A stretch of 64,000 bases of DNA from Hydractinia symbiolongicarpus (taxonomy: Eukaryota > Cnidaria > Hydrozoa > Anthoathecata > Hydractiniidae): the NCBI RefSeq assembly GCF_029227915.1, contig NC_079886.1, positions 10,623,501 through 10,687,500 on the forward strand, read 5' to 3'. How positions within the stretch are numbered: position 1 is the first letter of the stretch; each line of letters opens with the position of its first letter. The position numbers and the translations under genes were made by a program. Positions 46,384 through 58,570 of this stretch are shown here, piece by piece. The notes beneath the pieces are model-generated. The model searched no databases. It saw only the letters and a program-made list of their open reading frames with translations, and was not told the origin of the DNA.

Positions 46384-46772
46384 TCTCTTTAATACTAGTC
46401 GTATCCCGTCTGTCTGTCTGTCCGCGAAAGGCGTGTCCTGTTAGGGAAACACGAAATACGATACATAAAGGACGGGCGATCCTGTGGATTTTTCGACGGG
46501 TTAACGACTAGTCTCTTTAATAATAGCCGTATTATGTCTGTCTGCGATAGGCGAGTCCCGTGGCGGAAACACAAAAGGTGATATATAAAGGACGGGCGAC
46601 CCCGTGAATTTTTCTACGGGTTAACGGCTAGTCTATATTATAATAGCTGTATGTGTCTGTCCGTCTGTCTGTCACTCAAAATTGTAGCTTAGCTGCGCAA
46701 GTAGCGAGAAGCACGCAATGCAGTATAAAAAGGACGGACGAACCCGTGGATTTTTCCATCGGCCACGCGCAT
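46384..46772 (+). mobile_element. Head-to-tail array of Helitron-like units
   Basis: Three units: 46384-46511, 46512-46631 and 46632 to about 46772. Each starts TCTCTTTAAT or TCTATATTAT and has a CTGTCTGTC run near the 5' end. Units 1 and 2 end with a palindrome around GATTTTT, then GGGTTAACG and CTAG. Each CTAG is followed immediately by the TC of the next unit. The first unit is preceded by A. The 3' end of unit 3 is diverged (CCATCGGCCACGCGC). The termini and arrangement match tandem non-autonomous Helitrons. Confidence 0.72.
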
Positions 46773-48867
46773 CTCTGCTGTCCTCTTAATCTTAGTTCTC
46801 ATTTAAAGTTATTGCTCAAAGTAACAGTTACTGCTAGAAAAAATATATTTTAATTTTAAAGTTACCTGTACTCCGAAAGTGGCAAATGAGACATCGTATT
46901 GCCACAAAGCTTGGCTTGAAAATCTTTAGTACATTGAAGGAAAATTGGGAAATAAAAATTGGATGACGTCTTCTAATGTTTACGAACCTAAAAACAGGCG
47001 ACAACGGTGGAACCTAAACATTGGAATTACAAAAGATGTTTGAAATGTTGTAGATATGCAAAATACTTGATAGAAGCATATTTTTAGCCCATCATCAAAT
47101 TTAAACCTCTTAAACGGTATGCTTCAGAAGTTTTACAAAAACATTGTGAGGCGGCACAACCACCCTCCACCCTCTCGCTCCGAATGGGTGCAGGTTGTAT
47201 ATATCACCATTTCATCGCTATAATGCTATAAAAACTTTAAATTTTCTGGGATAAGCAATTTCAGGACGGATTGAATTGAAAATAATTGATTCTCTAAAAC
47301 GGAAACTTTGGCTTTACCCTGAAGAATTCTTTAAGACAAAAATTTTGATTTGTTTTGGAGGAATTCTATAAGGAACCTATATTTTTAAAGAGTACATCTG
47401 TATAAAGGATGCTTAGGTACTTAGGTGATAAAACTTAACATACCTGTAGAAAGTATTAATACAAACAGATTGCAGGAAGCAATTTAATGCCGTCCTTGGA
47501 AACAGAAAAGACGTCACACATAATAAATATCAAGTCACGGACTAAATTCTTGATAGACTTGTGCACTGAAATAAATTGATTTCATATCAAAACAAGAATT
47601 TTAAAGACGTCATTCAGATCGAGAATATGGCGTATATTGGTACAAAAGTTTCTTATTTTAACGATAAAAGTAAAAATATCCCTTTTATCTAAAACATTTA
47701 TGTTCATGTCAGTAAGCTTGGTACATGTTTAAAACATGACATTTAAAGATGTTCCAAGTAAGCAAAACAATATAATGACGTCATTATATTAGAAACGCTG
47801 TCATTTTGCTATCGATATTTTTGTTAAATCTTGCCTGTATTTTTTTCCTAAGACCCATGCATTTTCTAAAAAACACCTTAGTTACCGCCTGAAACGAACA
47901 TACGTGTAATAAATACTAATTATATGTGAAATTTGTTTGTTTTGCTGCTAATGGAACTATAAATTGTGTTTATGACCGCCGAATATGTATACCATTTAGC
48001 CATTGTTTTAGTTAAGAAAACAATCAAAAGCAAAAACGGTTCTCGGTAGCTTTGATGTAAGTAGTGTTCAGACATGGCCGTGTTACGACAGGGCGGATTT
48101 TTTTTTATCTCGCACCGTTGCGATAAAACAAAGGTTTTCAGTAATTAAAAAAAATGTGTGAAAACTATTTGTTGTGGGTGTTTTACAATAGCTTGAACGA
48201 GAATTCGTATTCAAAGCATGTACCACCCTGTAGTTCGGCAGGCTAACTGTCTTTTCTTTTTACATAGACTCGCAATTTCATTATGTTATTTATAATTTCT
48301 CAGATATAAATATCGAAAGCCCCTAGTTGCTTGCTTCGCGTTTTTACTTTTAACTTAATTTTTTTGTATCAGTACAGAAAAAATCACGTGCTGTTCGTCA
48401 CATGTGTTGCGCAAATTTACAGCGTGTTTGTTTTTGCAAATAATTTCAAATGTCTAAAGAACGTTTTCCGTTTGTTCTCATTCTTTTACGTTTTTTTTCT
48501 GTAATAGTGATTACTTGAACTGCTCATTTGTTGTTAATTCTCTGGTCGTTCTGTAAAGACTGGTGGTAAGGCTAACCTTAAGCTATGAGTGATAACATTT
48601 GGGACAATAGGTTCAAATACCGGTACGCTAAGTAAAATGCAAAAAAAAGAGACGAATTTTAGTTCAACCTTTACCCAGTCCTTGGTTTAGAATAAAATTG
48701 AATCGAAAAACTTCAAGGTAGGATGAAACGTAAAATATGATGGATGATATTTGACACGACGTTCAATTATTGTAACGTTCTTTTTCAGGACATTTAGCTT
48801 AATTAAAAAAAGGTTGTATAACCTGGAGACGGTTTTGGTGCATAATTACATTGCGTTTTGTTTACAG
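46773..48867. other. Intergenic, no gene recognised
   Basis: No coding frame with domains or splice context, and no clear inverted-repeat element. One TGACGTCA site lies near 47777. Confidence 0.4.
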
Positions 48868-49596
48868 GTGATTGGTGGATTGTCGAAAACTACAGAGTTA
48901 AATTCTTTATCAACAACAAAAAATACTACATCATGTCAACTGCACAGCGGTATTTGCGCCATTCGTTATCAGTTGCAATTTACAACGATGTCGCAAAACC
49001 GGTTGTACAACCTTGCAACGCACAAAAAAGTTAAGGTGAGCACATTGGCGAAGCTTAGAAAGAAGAGGGGTGTAGGAAAAAAGAAAACCAAATCAACGCA
49101 GCGAATAAAAGGAAAGGCGAACAAAAAAATCCACGCCTATAAATTTTGTTGTTTCTCCACAACCAACAAAAACTACGGCAACATTCAACCAGATTGCAAG
49201 AACGCCTGTGTCCTCTTCAACTACCACAACTGCCAGCACTTCATTACAACCCAAAACAAACGAACACACACCTCACCTAAAACTGATACCACCTTATTAC
49301 CACCCAGAAGACCTGATCCAAATCCACACAGCTGCATACTGACACTGTTGAAATTTTATCACATGAATACTTCAAGCTGTTACAGTTGTGGTAGGAAGTA
49401 CTGTGTAAACGGTCCATCTAAAGAGCCAAACGACTTGGTGGTTGTCTCAAAAACGAAAAGAATAAACGTCAGTCCGAAATCGAAGGAACTGACACAATCA
49501 CCCGATTTTACCAAAGTATATTATCATTTTAACCACTCGTGGCTGTCTAAACATGACAAACAGGAAGCCCTGCGGCTTGAAGATTTCCGTCAATAG
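48868..49596 (+). pseudogene. CxxC-domain protein fragment, likely mobile-element derived
   Basis: Open frame following an acceptor-like TTTGTTTACAG at 48867. It has a lysine-rich basic stretch (KLRKKRGVGKKKTKSTQR), then LLPPRRPDPNP, NTSSCYSCGRKYC and DLVVVSKTKRINVSPKS, then SPDFTKVYYHFNHSWL. The Pro-rich lead, the CxxC pair and the YYHFN block recall an uncharacterised domain that I remember from multicopy predicted cnidarian proteins; I cannot name the family. Between about 49140 and 49310 another frame reads TPINFVVSPQPTKTTATFNQ and SSSTTTTASTS, a more natural low-complexity protein, so the present frame probably contains two compensating frameshifts. No ATG starts the frame. Confidence 0.4.
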
Positions 49597-50671
49597 CCTG
49601 AAAGATATTGAAATTTGAAGCGGACCCTGAAAACGGAGAATTATGGGGTAAACAAATCACCGAGTATCCCAATTCTCAATTATTATTGTAACTAACCTGC
49701 AATGTTAAAATACAATCTAATAAATAAAAAAATAAATCAAATTTTTACATAGCTATATGAAGTATTCTAAAATAACAGTTAAAACTTTAACTGGATATTT
49801 TTAAAACTGATCAGGAAATTCTGGAAATTTCAGAATACAAATCTTGCTATGTATAAACTTGACGATAATATAATAACTCGAATATAATAACTTTTGAACG
49901 AGCTCCATTTAAATGAAGGAAGTAGTTCGTTGTTAATTAATTCAGCAATAAATACATATTAGCGTTTAAATATTTCAGTATTTAGGCCTTCAGAATTTAC
50001 TCTCAGATTTGTTTAAATGTTGATGGTGCATGGTTTGATGACAGCTGATCTGAAAAAGAAAGTACGTTTTAAAAATGAGAAGCAGGAAAAAAATTTTGCC
50101 ATGAACTGAAATTTCATTAGGTTGTTTAATTATTGCATCTTTAACCTCTCTTTGCCTCATTGATTTGAAAAGGGAATTTATTAAAAAGATACAAATCAAT
50201 GCCATGTGATGCATAAGGCATATTATATAAATATATATAAATGTTTTGTTAAACAAGTAACATATTAAGCAGGCAATACATGATTTTGAAACCTGTGGAC
50301 AATACAGGATTTATCGATTTACTGAATTCAAAAAATTTAATTGTTTGTTATCCTTTTTTGATTCGAATTCTCAACTTTTCTTTTCGGAGAGTCTGATTAG
50401 TTGCATTTTTCTGAAAATACTTCTCAAATTTTAAATTGACGAATTGAATTCAACAAGCTGAAACAAAAAAGGGTAAACACACAATAAACTTGCGGATTTG
50501 ATAAATCGATGGTCCTTTTCGAGAGATTTTTAAAAATAAAGTCTTTTCTAAGAAATCTTAGAAAAATATTTTGTGATACTTTGGGTGAGTTCAAGAAAGA
50601 TTTTCAAGAAAATTAGGCACTCAAGGAGAACTGATAATTAACCAGTAACAAAATAGTTAGCCATTTTCAAT
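49597..50671. other. Intergenic, no gene recognised
   Basis: AT-rich, with no supported coding frame or repeat family. The minus-strand frame at 49990-50256 has no features beyond AT-driven hydrophobicity. Confidence 0.4.
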
Positions 50672-50930
50672 GGCACCATAGCTTAGTGGCTATAACTCTG
50701 GCACTTTGTGCGGGAGAATGAGGTTCGATTTCCCTTGGCAGCAATTCAATATGAGCGAGTGAATGCTACGATAGCCCTAGGTTAACCCACGATGTGAGGG
50801 AAATAGGGGAGATGGCACACTGTGTGGGCTATTGGATGTTGCAGGGAGTTGTCTGGTAGGGCGCGGACCCTAATTGAGTCTGCGTAGCTCAAAATGAGCA
50901 TTAAATACTCTAGGACTCTTCAACAGTTAG
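50672..50930 (+). mobile_element. tRNA-derived SINE
   Basis: The head has an internal RNA polymerase III promoter: A box TAGCTTAGTGG (50679-50689) and B box GGTTCGATTTC (50722-50732), spaced as in tRNA genes. The acceptor ends do not pair, and about 185 bp of non-tRNA body follows (GGGAAATAGGGGAGATGGCA, TCTGCGTAGCTCAAAATGAG), so it is a SINE rather than a tRNA gene. No target duplication was identified. A (TA)n tract follows at about 51005-51025. Confidence 0.65.
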
Positions 50931-53628
50931 CTGATAAGAACACAAGGAAGCTTTTAACGGCTAATTATACTATGCGTAGCGTCTAATTATCCGACATCAG
51001 CTAAATATATATATATATATATATTGTTACAGGTTAATCATCAGTTCACCCTGACTGTTCGGTGCAGCAACAATAAACATTTTGTCATGTTTCGACAACT
51101 TTTCTGCAAAAAATTTAAAAAAAATTCTGTGCGAATATACCTTTTTATCTGACAGAAGTAGCTCCACAAGGTATTGCTTGGAAATTTTTTAGCCCCCTTT
51201 TCCCCATAAGAACAGGAGTCGAGTGAGTCGAGTGTCCAGTAATGGCAAAATTACGCAAAGCAGGACAAAGGCTTTTTGTTGCTGGCTCTTTAAGAAAATA
51301 GGAACTCTAATCAAAGCACTATTTTGTGTAGCTAGCTAGCTATCTGGCTCTATACGATGTTATTATGCGATAGTGAGTATATAAGTAACTTCACAACTAT
51401 TAAAAGGGGTATGTCAGTACCAAAAATTGAGATAGCTAGCTAGCCAGCACACCTTTCTCACTTAATAAAAAATAATTCTTACCTGATAAAATACACGATT
51501 TTAAAAAATATGCTTAGCTCCCCAGCTACAACAAAATGTAAGCACTTTTAGTCATGGCCGTACACAAAATGTTCTGGCCACACGTATGGATTCCCATTGG
51601 TGTTATTGGTTGACATCAAACGACCAAGTAAACAAAAGGAAATATAGAAATTAATTTTTGTGAGGATTAAATTTGTCGTGAAATTAGGTTTTTGCTATAT
51701 ATTTGCAAATTTTCAAATCCTTTCAAAAGAGCAGAAATTAATTTTTGGTTATTATTGTACCAATTGATACCAACAAAAAGTAATCCCTTTTTCAAGGTTA
51801 CCCTTTCTACCCACTCTGCACACATTTTTTTGAACTTGTTAAAATTCTGTTCTTTTTTTCGTAATACTTTGTTCAGTCTGTTAAAAATGAACGAAAATGT
51901 ATTTATTCATTATCAGTTTTTTGTGCGTTGAATACATGGCAAGAAAAAATAACAATGGCGCAGTCATTATTTTATTTTAACGATTTTTTTGCATCCCGCA
52001 TCCCGCATCTTGAATCCCGCATCCCTTGTCCCGGACAGCATCCGGCACCCCGCATCCCGCATCCCGCATCACACTTTTCCGATGTGCCTTAATATAACAA
52101 CATGAAACGCATTTTTCCCGCTGCTCTCCTTCGTCAAGATGCTTTAGGATTAATTGAATTGTTTTTTTTTTGAAGCCAATAAAAAGATGAAGGATTGTAA
52201 AATATTCGACAGAGCAACTTTGTAATCAATTGTAGCGATTTTGCGAAACTGTATATATACATTGAATTTATGCTGCCAAAAATTCTAATGCTAAAAATGC
52301 TCAAAATGTAAAAAAAAAATAAGAAAAATTTCAGGTTGAGCAGGTGAAAAATTAAAAACACTAAATGTTCTGGTTAATAAAGAAAGGCGTAGAGGATAAA
52401 CTCGCATTCTGCCATTTTTTTTAAACCTCGAATTAGCCTTTATACCAACGATGGAAACCAAAGAAAGATGTTGCTGACGTAAATCTTAAAAACTTTCTCT
52501 TTCGTAACCTTTTCCATTTTATCAACAAACATGTCATCCTTCTCAGAACGAATGTTTATCTTTTCACAAAAAAATAATCAAAATTGTGTTACAAAACAAT
52601 TCAAGTACAATTATGTTTTAAGAACAATAAGTGCAGCATCTGCGGAGAAGAGTCTAATGTTTACTTTTACATGTTGGATATTACAATTGGATCAAGAACA
52701 TCAACACTAACGACATGCAGCCATGCTAGAAAGTTTAGATAGAACTGAAAATGTTTAAAAGTATTTTCTGACTTTTTGTCTCAGAGATGCATTTATTTTG
52801 TGTTTAATAATGTTTCTTTTTTGTGAGATATTTTACGGGAACGATGTCAACCAAACATTAGGAAAGTGTAAGAAATAACAAACTGGCAATATATGGAACC
52901 TGGAGTTATATTCATACCAGGCGTACAACTTGGTGATTTTTATAGTAAAGGCAAACATTTAGTGTTTTTCTGTGTGATAGCTCATACCTATTTGCTAATA
53001 GGATAATAATTTTTAACGCTTAATTTTTTTGGCTCTGCTTTTCCTCTCTCTGACAATCTCAGGCAGCGAGTTCTCGCCTACCCTAACCTATTGGAAGGTT
53101 TTCGTGGTAGAAAACCTGGTATATCATGCAGTGTTGAAATCTTTTCTAAAGGAAATAATTTACAACGTCAACCAACATTTACATCCCACTCGCTTTACTT
53201 GCTATGTTGGGCTGAGGGGCAGGAAGTGCCTCCCCCAATGTTTTTGTTTTAGAGGGGGTGAAATTTGATGACTTCTAGTCATTTTTAGTTAGCTTCTGGA
53301 TAATCTAAATTTTTAATGTACGACGTCACGTTTTGTTTACCAGATGATTTGAAAAAAACCAGTCATTTTTCTTTCTTTCAATATCCTTATCAAAGTCTTT
53401 TTTATGCTTCTATCAAGTCTGCACTGTAACTGTCTACAAATCTGCGCGCACAGAATCACGGTTATGAATACTATTACTACAGATGGTTTTGGAGTTTGCG
53501 GTTTGATGCGTTTAGAATGTAAAAAAATTGTATAAACGTTAAGAAAGTTACTCCTCTGTCTTGGAGTAAAAACGATACGTTTCAGGTGAATATTAAGGTT
53601 AATCTGGAATATGACTTCTATATTATAG
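50931..53628. other. Intergenic; GCATCCC minisatellite at 51991-52072
   Basis: No supported gene. It includes (TA)n near 51005-51025, TAGCTAGCTAGC runs near 51331 and 51433, and a degenerate minisatellite of GCATCCC units at about 51991-52072. The minus-strand frame at 53337-53660 overlaps the start of the next gene and has no domain features. Confidence 0.45.
51991..52072. repeat. Degenerate GCATCCC minisatellite
   Basis: About nine copies of GCATCCC-like units (GCATCCC, GCATCTTGAATCCC, GCACCCC) in 80 bp. Confidence 0.75.
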
Positions 53629-56143
53629 ATGCATAACTTACCAGCTAATATTTCGTGCAATGTTAACTTGGAATCAAGTTATACAGTCACATCACTCTCT
53701 GGATTCAGTTTCATTCTGGTGCTACTGCTTCTATGTTTTTATTCGCGTGGTGATGAATACACATCTTCATTTGGATATCCAAGTAATCTAGTTGTGCTCT
53801 TCTTTGGCGTGCTGCTCGCTACCGTCACATCATTGTCGGTACCGCAAAATTACCCAGACATTTATGGCACATACGTCATCATAACGCTTTGTGTTATTGG
53901 TATTCTAATGACTTTGATTGGTTCAAAAATATTCTTTGTAGCTCCAGTGAACGCATTAGAACGTCCGCTTGGTTTTTATCATTCCGATATGAGCTTAATA
54001 ATTTGGGTGGTTACCATTCCTCTAGTATTATTAGAATTATTTGTGTTCATCGGTGCCGTGACATACAAAGTCGATAAATATCTAGCAACAATTAAATCAA
54101 TTGGATTGTTTCAAAAGTTGGTCCAAGCAAGTGTCTACCATTTTAGTTTACGATTGAAAGTTCCGGCTCGTGATAAAAAGTTAGGAGCAGCCTGGTACCT
54201 AGTGGTTCTTTCGTTTTTTAATTTTGCCATGTGGTTGGATTCTATTATGACGTCACATGATGGCAACTTGTACATCGAAGAATTATTCGGTAAAGGTTTT
54301 TCGATAATCACTTCAGCGTGTAATGCATTGCTTATCGACTACAGGTTATTCTGTTGCCTCTTGTTTGCTGAGCATGCGCTGGAGATTGGAAGCGAAGAGG
54401 AGGAGGAATCAGACATAGATGAAAATGAGGATGAAGAAGATGACGACAGCAGTTTATACTCACCATTGTTTAAAGTGAATATCTCTCAAATGAGCGGTTT
54501 CGGTTACGTTATTGGTTTTTGTTGTATTGCTTTCCAATTAGTGTGTGGATTGCAGTATGCTAATTTTGTTGGTTCTTGGACAAACGTGTTTCCTATGTTA
54601 GCAGACGCTTTGGTTATCATATTTGGGTTTCTTTTATTAAAGCTATCGGGTGAGCTACGTAGGATGCTTTTTGAAACTTTGTATATTAACCTTTATATTA
54701 ACCTTTATATATTAATTAATATTATTATTAAATTAATAATAATAATTTATCTTGTAGCTTTAAGATGAGGGAAGCCAAGGTGGATATGTCAGGATACGTA
54801 AAGTGATAGCACTTAAAAATCGATTATACGAAGCAAATGTCCACAGCATTGAAATTCACAACAAGCCTCTACATTTCTCCTATTGATACGAAATGTTAAA
54901 AAAAAAACACTCTTAACTTTACAGTTGCTTTTCTCCTAAAGGTAATACTAAGCTGGCTATATAAAAATTGCTGAGAAAGGGCTTGTGTGTTATAGCATTT
55001 TTTTTTATCAATTTTTCCGAAAATGTGGATGGATATTCGCGCCATTTTATCTAAAAGCAGATGCATTTGGAGAGCTTGGAACGGTGCTAAAGTAACCGCT
55101 AAATTCGCATGCTTTTATTACGCTGCATAATCTTAAGTTGGCAACACTTCCTTCCCATAATGTTTTTATTTTTTCCTACAGTCTTTGTGGACGAAGCAGA
55201 TTTCTGATCACTAACTTTTTAAGGATGAAAGATTGGGAAATTAATTTTCATAAGGTTTCTATTTTGATATCAAAAGTTGAGCGATCACGTCTTACTGTTT
55301 ACATATGGCATGTTAATATTTCGGCTTTTAGTGTCAAAAATTGGCGAGTTGAACATTTACTGTCGTTTCATTCGCAATAAACAATTTAAGTATACAATAT
55401 TTGACTTTATTTCAGGAAGTATCGAGTTTGGAACATTTGGAAAATGGCGGGAAACCAATTCGAAAGCAGTTGATATTATGGTTGCAGTGATGGGAATAAC
55501 CGGATTTGTATTCTGGGTAATCAAGACGATACTAAACGCTGTTTGGGCAATCAAGATTATAGGATTAACATCTGAACAACTTGAGTATTTAGAATGGAGT
55601 GTTGCGAAAAATGGTTTGAGATCTGTCGGTATTTTATTTCAGTTATATTTCTTTATAAAATCTGATCCATTTATCGGTTGCCGTAAAAATGTAAAGAAAA
55701 ACGCTTTAAGTTACTTAATTTTACCGGCATTGATGTTGTCGCTTTTATCTGTTTTTATAATGACCGTCATTGATAGTTATACTGGAATTGTGGAAGGTTT
55801 AATTGAACACTCAGGAATAAGCGAGGCAACTATGGCACTTTTAAAAGCAGGCGAGCCAATACATCTTGGGTTTTGTTTACACTTGTTTCTTCATTTTTTC
55901 ATCATAAACAATAACATGCGAACAAAGAAGACATTGGTCAGAAAGAAAACAAGCCGACCAGCAAGCAGAGCAACTGTTCTAATCCATCATGACGGCGATT
56001 CTGAACCGAAGTACAATAACCGATCACGTAGTGCAATGGCAAAATTAAGTGGACTTCCAAATGTTAGTATAAAACCCAACAATGGATTATTAGAACCTTT
56101 ATTAAGCAAAGACGAGGTAACAAAACAGGCTAGAGTGGAATGA
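53629..56143 (+). CDS. Otopetrin-like multi-pass membrane protein
   Basis: Two exons, 53629-54649 and 55416-56143 (donor GTGAGC, acceptor TTTATTTCAG, phase 1), 582 residues. The start is preceded directly by an in-frame TAG. There are about 12-13 hydrophobic segments in two similar halves, as in otopetrin proton channels. In the first half QASVYHFSLRLKV (166-178) resembles TM4, FFNFAMWLDS (196-205) resembles the N.C.W motif of TM5, and LLIDYRLFCCLLF (234-246) resembles IEYSLI of TM6. The halves are joined by a very acidic loop (about 254-273). The second half runs from GFGYVIGFCC to GEPIHLGFCLHLFLHFF, then a basic, serine-rich cytoplasmic tail. Otopetrins carry protons across the membrane; activity here is inferred. 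Sequence similarity is weak, so an orphan membrane-protein family remains possible. Confidence 0.6.
54650..55415 (+). other. Intron of the otopetrin-like gene
   Basis: 766-bp phase-1 intron. It starts GTGAGC and ends TTTCAG. Near its 5' end is an AT-rich repeat (TATATTAACCTTTATATTAA) at about 54678-54745, which keeps the upstream reading frame open for 40 codons by chance. Confidence 0.75.
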
Positions 56144-57128
56144 ATATATTTTTAACGTTTTTTATCTTAAAACTTTTATATGTACGTATTTCATCCTTTC
56201 ATCAAAGAAATTTTGTTATTTGGTAAAATATGTTCTTTTTTATCACCACTGCTGGCATTTGCACTTAATGTAAAGAAAAGCTACTAGTTACATGTAAAGA
56301 AATTCACAAAGAAAGGTATCTCAAGAAAATCTGTCACATTTTATTGAAATTTCGTGCGCAAAAACAGCTTATTTTCCTTTTCTTCAATTAAGGGAAGTAA
56401 GACTTGTAGTTGAATTTCGGTCAACTCAAAGTCCCATTCGGCCCATCATCTTCGCAGCACTTGGAAAGAATAGAAAATCGAAAAACATGAAAAGGTTCCT
56501 AGACAACATTTTACGTTCTTTCGAGCACAAACAATATCTTAAGGTAAGGTTTTAGAATATTCTGTCAAGACAATATTCTAGATGTGAAATTTGTATATTC
56601 AAAAAATTGATAAGAAGTCAATTTCTGTCGTCTTGCTTCTATTGATTTGTTAATGAGAGGATTACGTCGCTGGTCAGTTAAGTTTGGTTTTCACTGAGAA
56701 AGATGAGCTTCGCTCCCTTCCATCGCCGCAGCGACAACTCGTCGCCGGCGATGAATGTTAAAACGTTTTGATACTTGTCGCCTAATCCCGCTTTCCCTAG
56801 TAAACCAATATATTCTCCAAAAAAATGTGGAAAACGTCAATCCAAGGTTCACCCGCCACTGAATGTAGCAATGCCTTTCTAATGATCATATCCCCACCTT
56901 TCCTTGCACATGTAATTTATAGATGCGCCCCTTCCTATTATTCCAAACTATTGGAAGTGTGCGTTCCATGGAGTGCATTCAAACGTGCGATAGAAGCTTA
57001 AAAGCTAGTTAAAAGCAGATCATGTTTTGTATGCTGCATTATATTTCAGGATCCTTTGCATAAACTAAAAAAAATAAATAACTATAAACATATGAATGAG
57101 TAGTATAAAAAAGGCGGGAAAATCAGTA
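56144..57128. other. Intergenic between convergent genes
   Basis: Contains the 3' flanks of the otopetrin-like gene (plus) and of the acidic secreted protein gene (minus). No further gene or repeat seen. Confidence 0.4.
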
Positions 57129-58192
57129 TCAGTTGCCTTGCATCTCTCTTATGCGGCTCAGCTTCTTTGCCATTAGAAGTCTATTTTCAGGATCCATTAA
57201 ATTTACCTTTGCGCGTAATATAGCTTTTAGTGCACCTTGGGTAATATTCCATGACCTTAATGCATTGTTTTCAATGGGAAAATGTTTTAACATACTTTCC
57301 AACGCTTCTTCGCGGTGTCGATCTTCGATTTGCACTTGAATCAAATGCTTTACAAGTAATTGTCGAACACCTCGTTCAACACTTATGTCGTTCTGCAAAT
57401 TATCAAGATTGCTTTTCTTAGAAGCAGTTGTTTCATTGTCTTTTGCTGTCATTTCGTCTGAGTCATCATTTAACTTTGCTGATAGCCGTTCTATTTGTTC
57501 TTTTGTTTTTCGCGCCTCTTCAAGTAAATCTTGAAACTCCTGCGTTTCATTAACGCTCGTGTCATTACTACTTTCTAAATTTGGAATGGACTCTAAATCT
57601 GAATCCACTGAAATTGTGTTATTTGCATTCTCGTCGCCTATTACCTCGACAACAGTTTCCGATTCGTTAAAAACGCGCTTATGTGTTATATCAGTGTCTT
57701 TTAGTGGTACTTCTGTATCACGTGATAAAGTATCCGTACTGTTTACCATGCTATCCGGATCTTTAGACAATGTACCAGCGTCATTTTCAGTGATGGTGTT
57801 TTGATCATTGTTTGCTGTTGATTGACTTCTCTTTTGAGATTGTTTTTCATAAAACTTTTGCAATTCGCTTAAATAACCCTGGGAATAATCATTATAATGT
57901 CGCGTGTTTTTCTGCGAAATCAAGTCTTTGTTCTGCAGCAGTGATGCATATCGTCTAAGATTAATTTGGTTTAGAGAGAAAGGAGATTCTTCGTTTGCTG
58001 GCAAGTCTGTGAGGTATCGAGAGGAAGGTACGACCTGGTTTTTGTATGCCATCGAAAGTTCTTGTTCCAACATATCATTATTTATATCAACAAGTGGTGG
58101 TTGTTCCAAACGTCCGCTTCTTGTCATTGGTAAACGATTATCTAAAAACGTTGCAAAAATTAATAAGAAAAAAATTGTTTTTTTTGTTTCAT
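57129..58192 (-). CDS. Acidic secreted protein of unknown family, frame problem at start
   Basis: About 354 residues if the start is the ATG at 58192. From there MKQKK would run into TIFFLLIFATFLDNRLP, a perfect signal peptide, but only if the A8 run (58185-58178) had one more A; as written the ATG frame stops after ten codons. The long frame itself has no ATG until 58127 (MTRSGRLEQPP). An alternative is a 3' exon starting at 58141 after the acceptor-like ACGTTTTTAG. The rest is acidic and rich in Ser, Thr, Asp and Asn, with several dibasic pairs (QSQKRSQS, THKRVF), a short coiled-coil stretch (LLEEARKTKEQIERLSAKL) and a conserved-looking C-terminal helical part ending LSRIREMQGN. I do not recognise the family; a granin-like cargo is only a guess. 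Confidence 0.6.
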
Positions 58193-58570
58193 TTTTCGTC
58201 TCTATCCAATTCGTAATTATTTCAGTTAAACAAGTCAAAGTAACTACTAATCAACACATTGAGCATAATATTTTCTCTGTCAGCACTCTCATCTTTCCCT
58301 ACCTCTCATACAATTCGGAGCTTTCTTTCAAGCGTACACATACACAAAACAACAAAACGTTTTGGGGACTAAATTTTGCACCAGCGACTTTTTAAATTCC
58401 ATCATACTTATTTTCTTTAGTTTAATTTTCAAAGACGTTTAAAATGGCGATCATTTCAATGTTGCATTCATGTCTTGTGAACAAGGCTTAACTTTTAGAC
58501 CTCTTCGGCATTATGGAAAAAAATTATCACCTGAATAGAAAAAGGCACAAAGTTAAAGATACCGTTAAAG
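58193..58570. other. 5' flank of the acidic secreted protein gene
   Basis: Probable promoter and 5' UTR region. No convincing extra exon with the right phase was found. A short minus-strand frame starting MMEFKKSLVQN near 58397 is the only candidate and lacks a good donor. Confidence 0.35.

Noticed and set aside
50673-50744. Possible functional tRNA gene
   Set aside because: A and B boxes are present but the acceptor stem does not pair and SINE body sequence follows directly.
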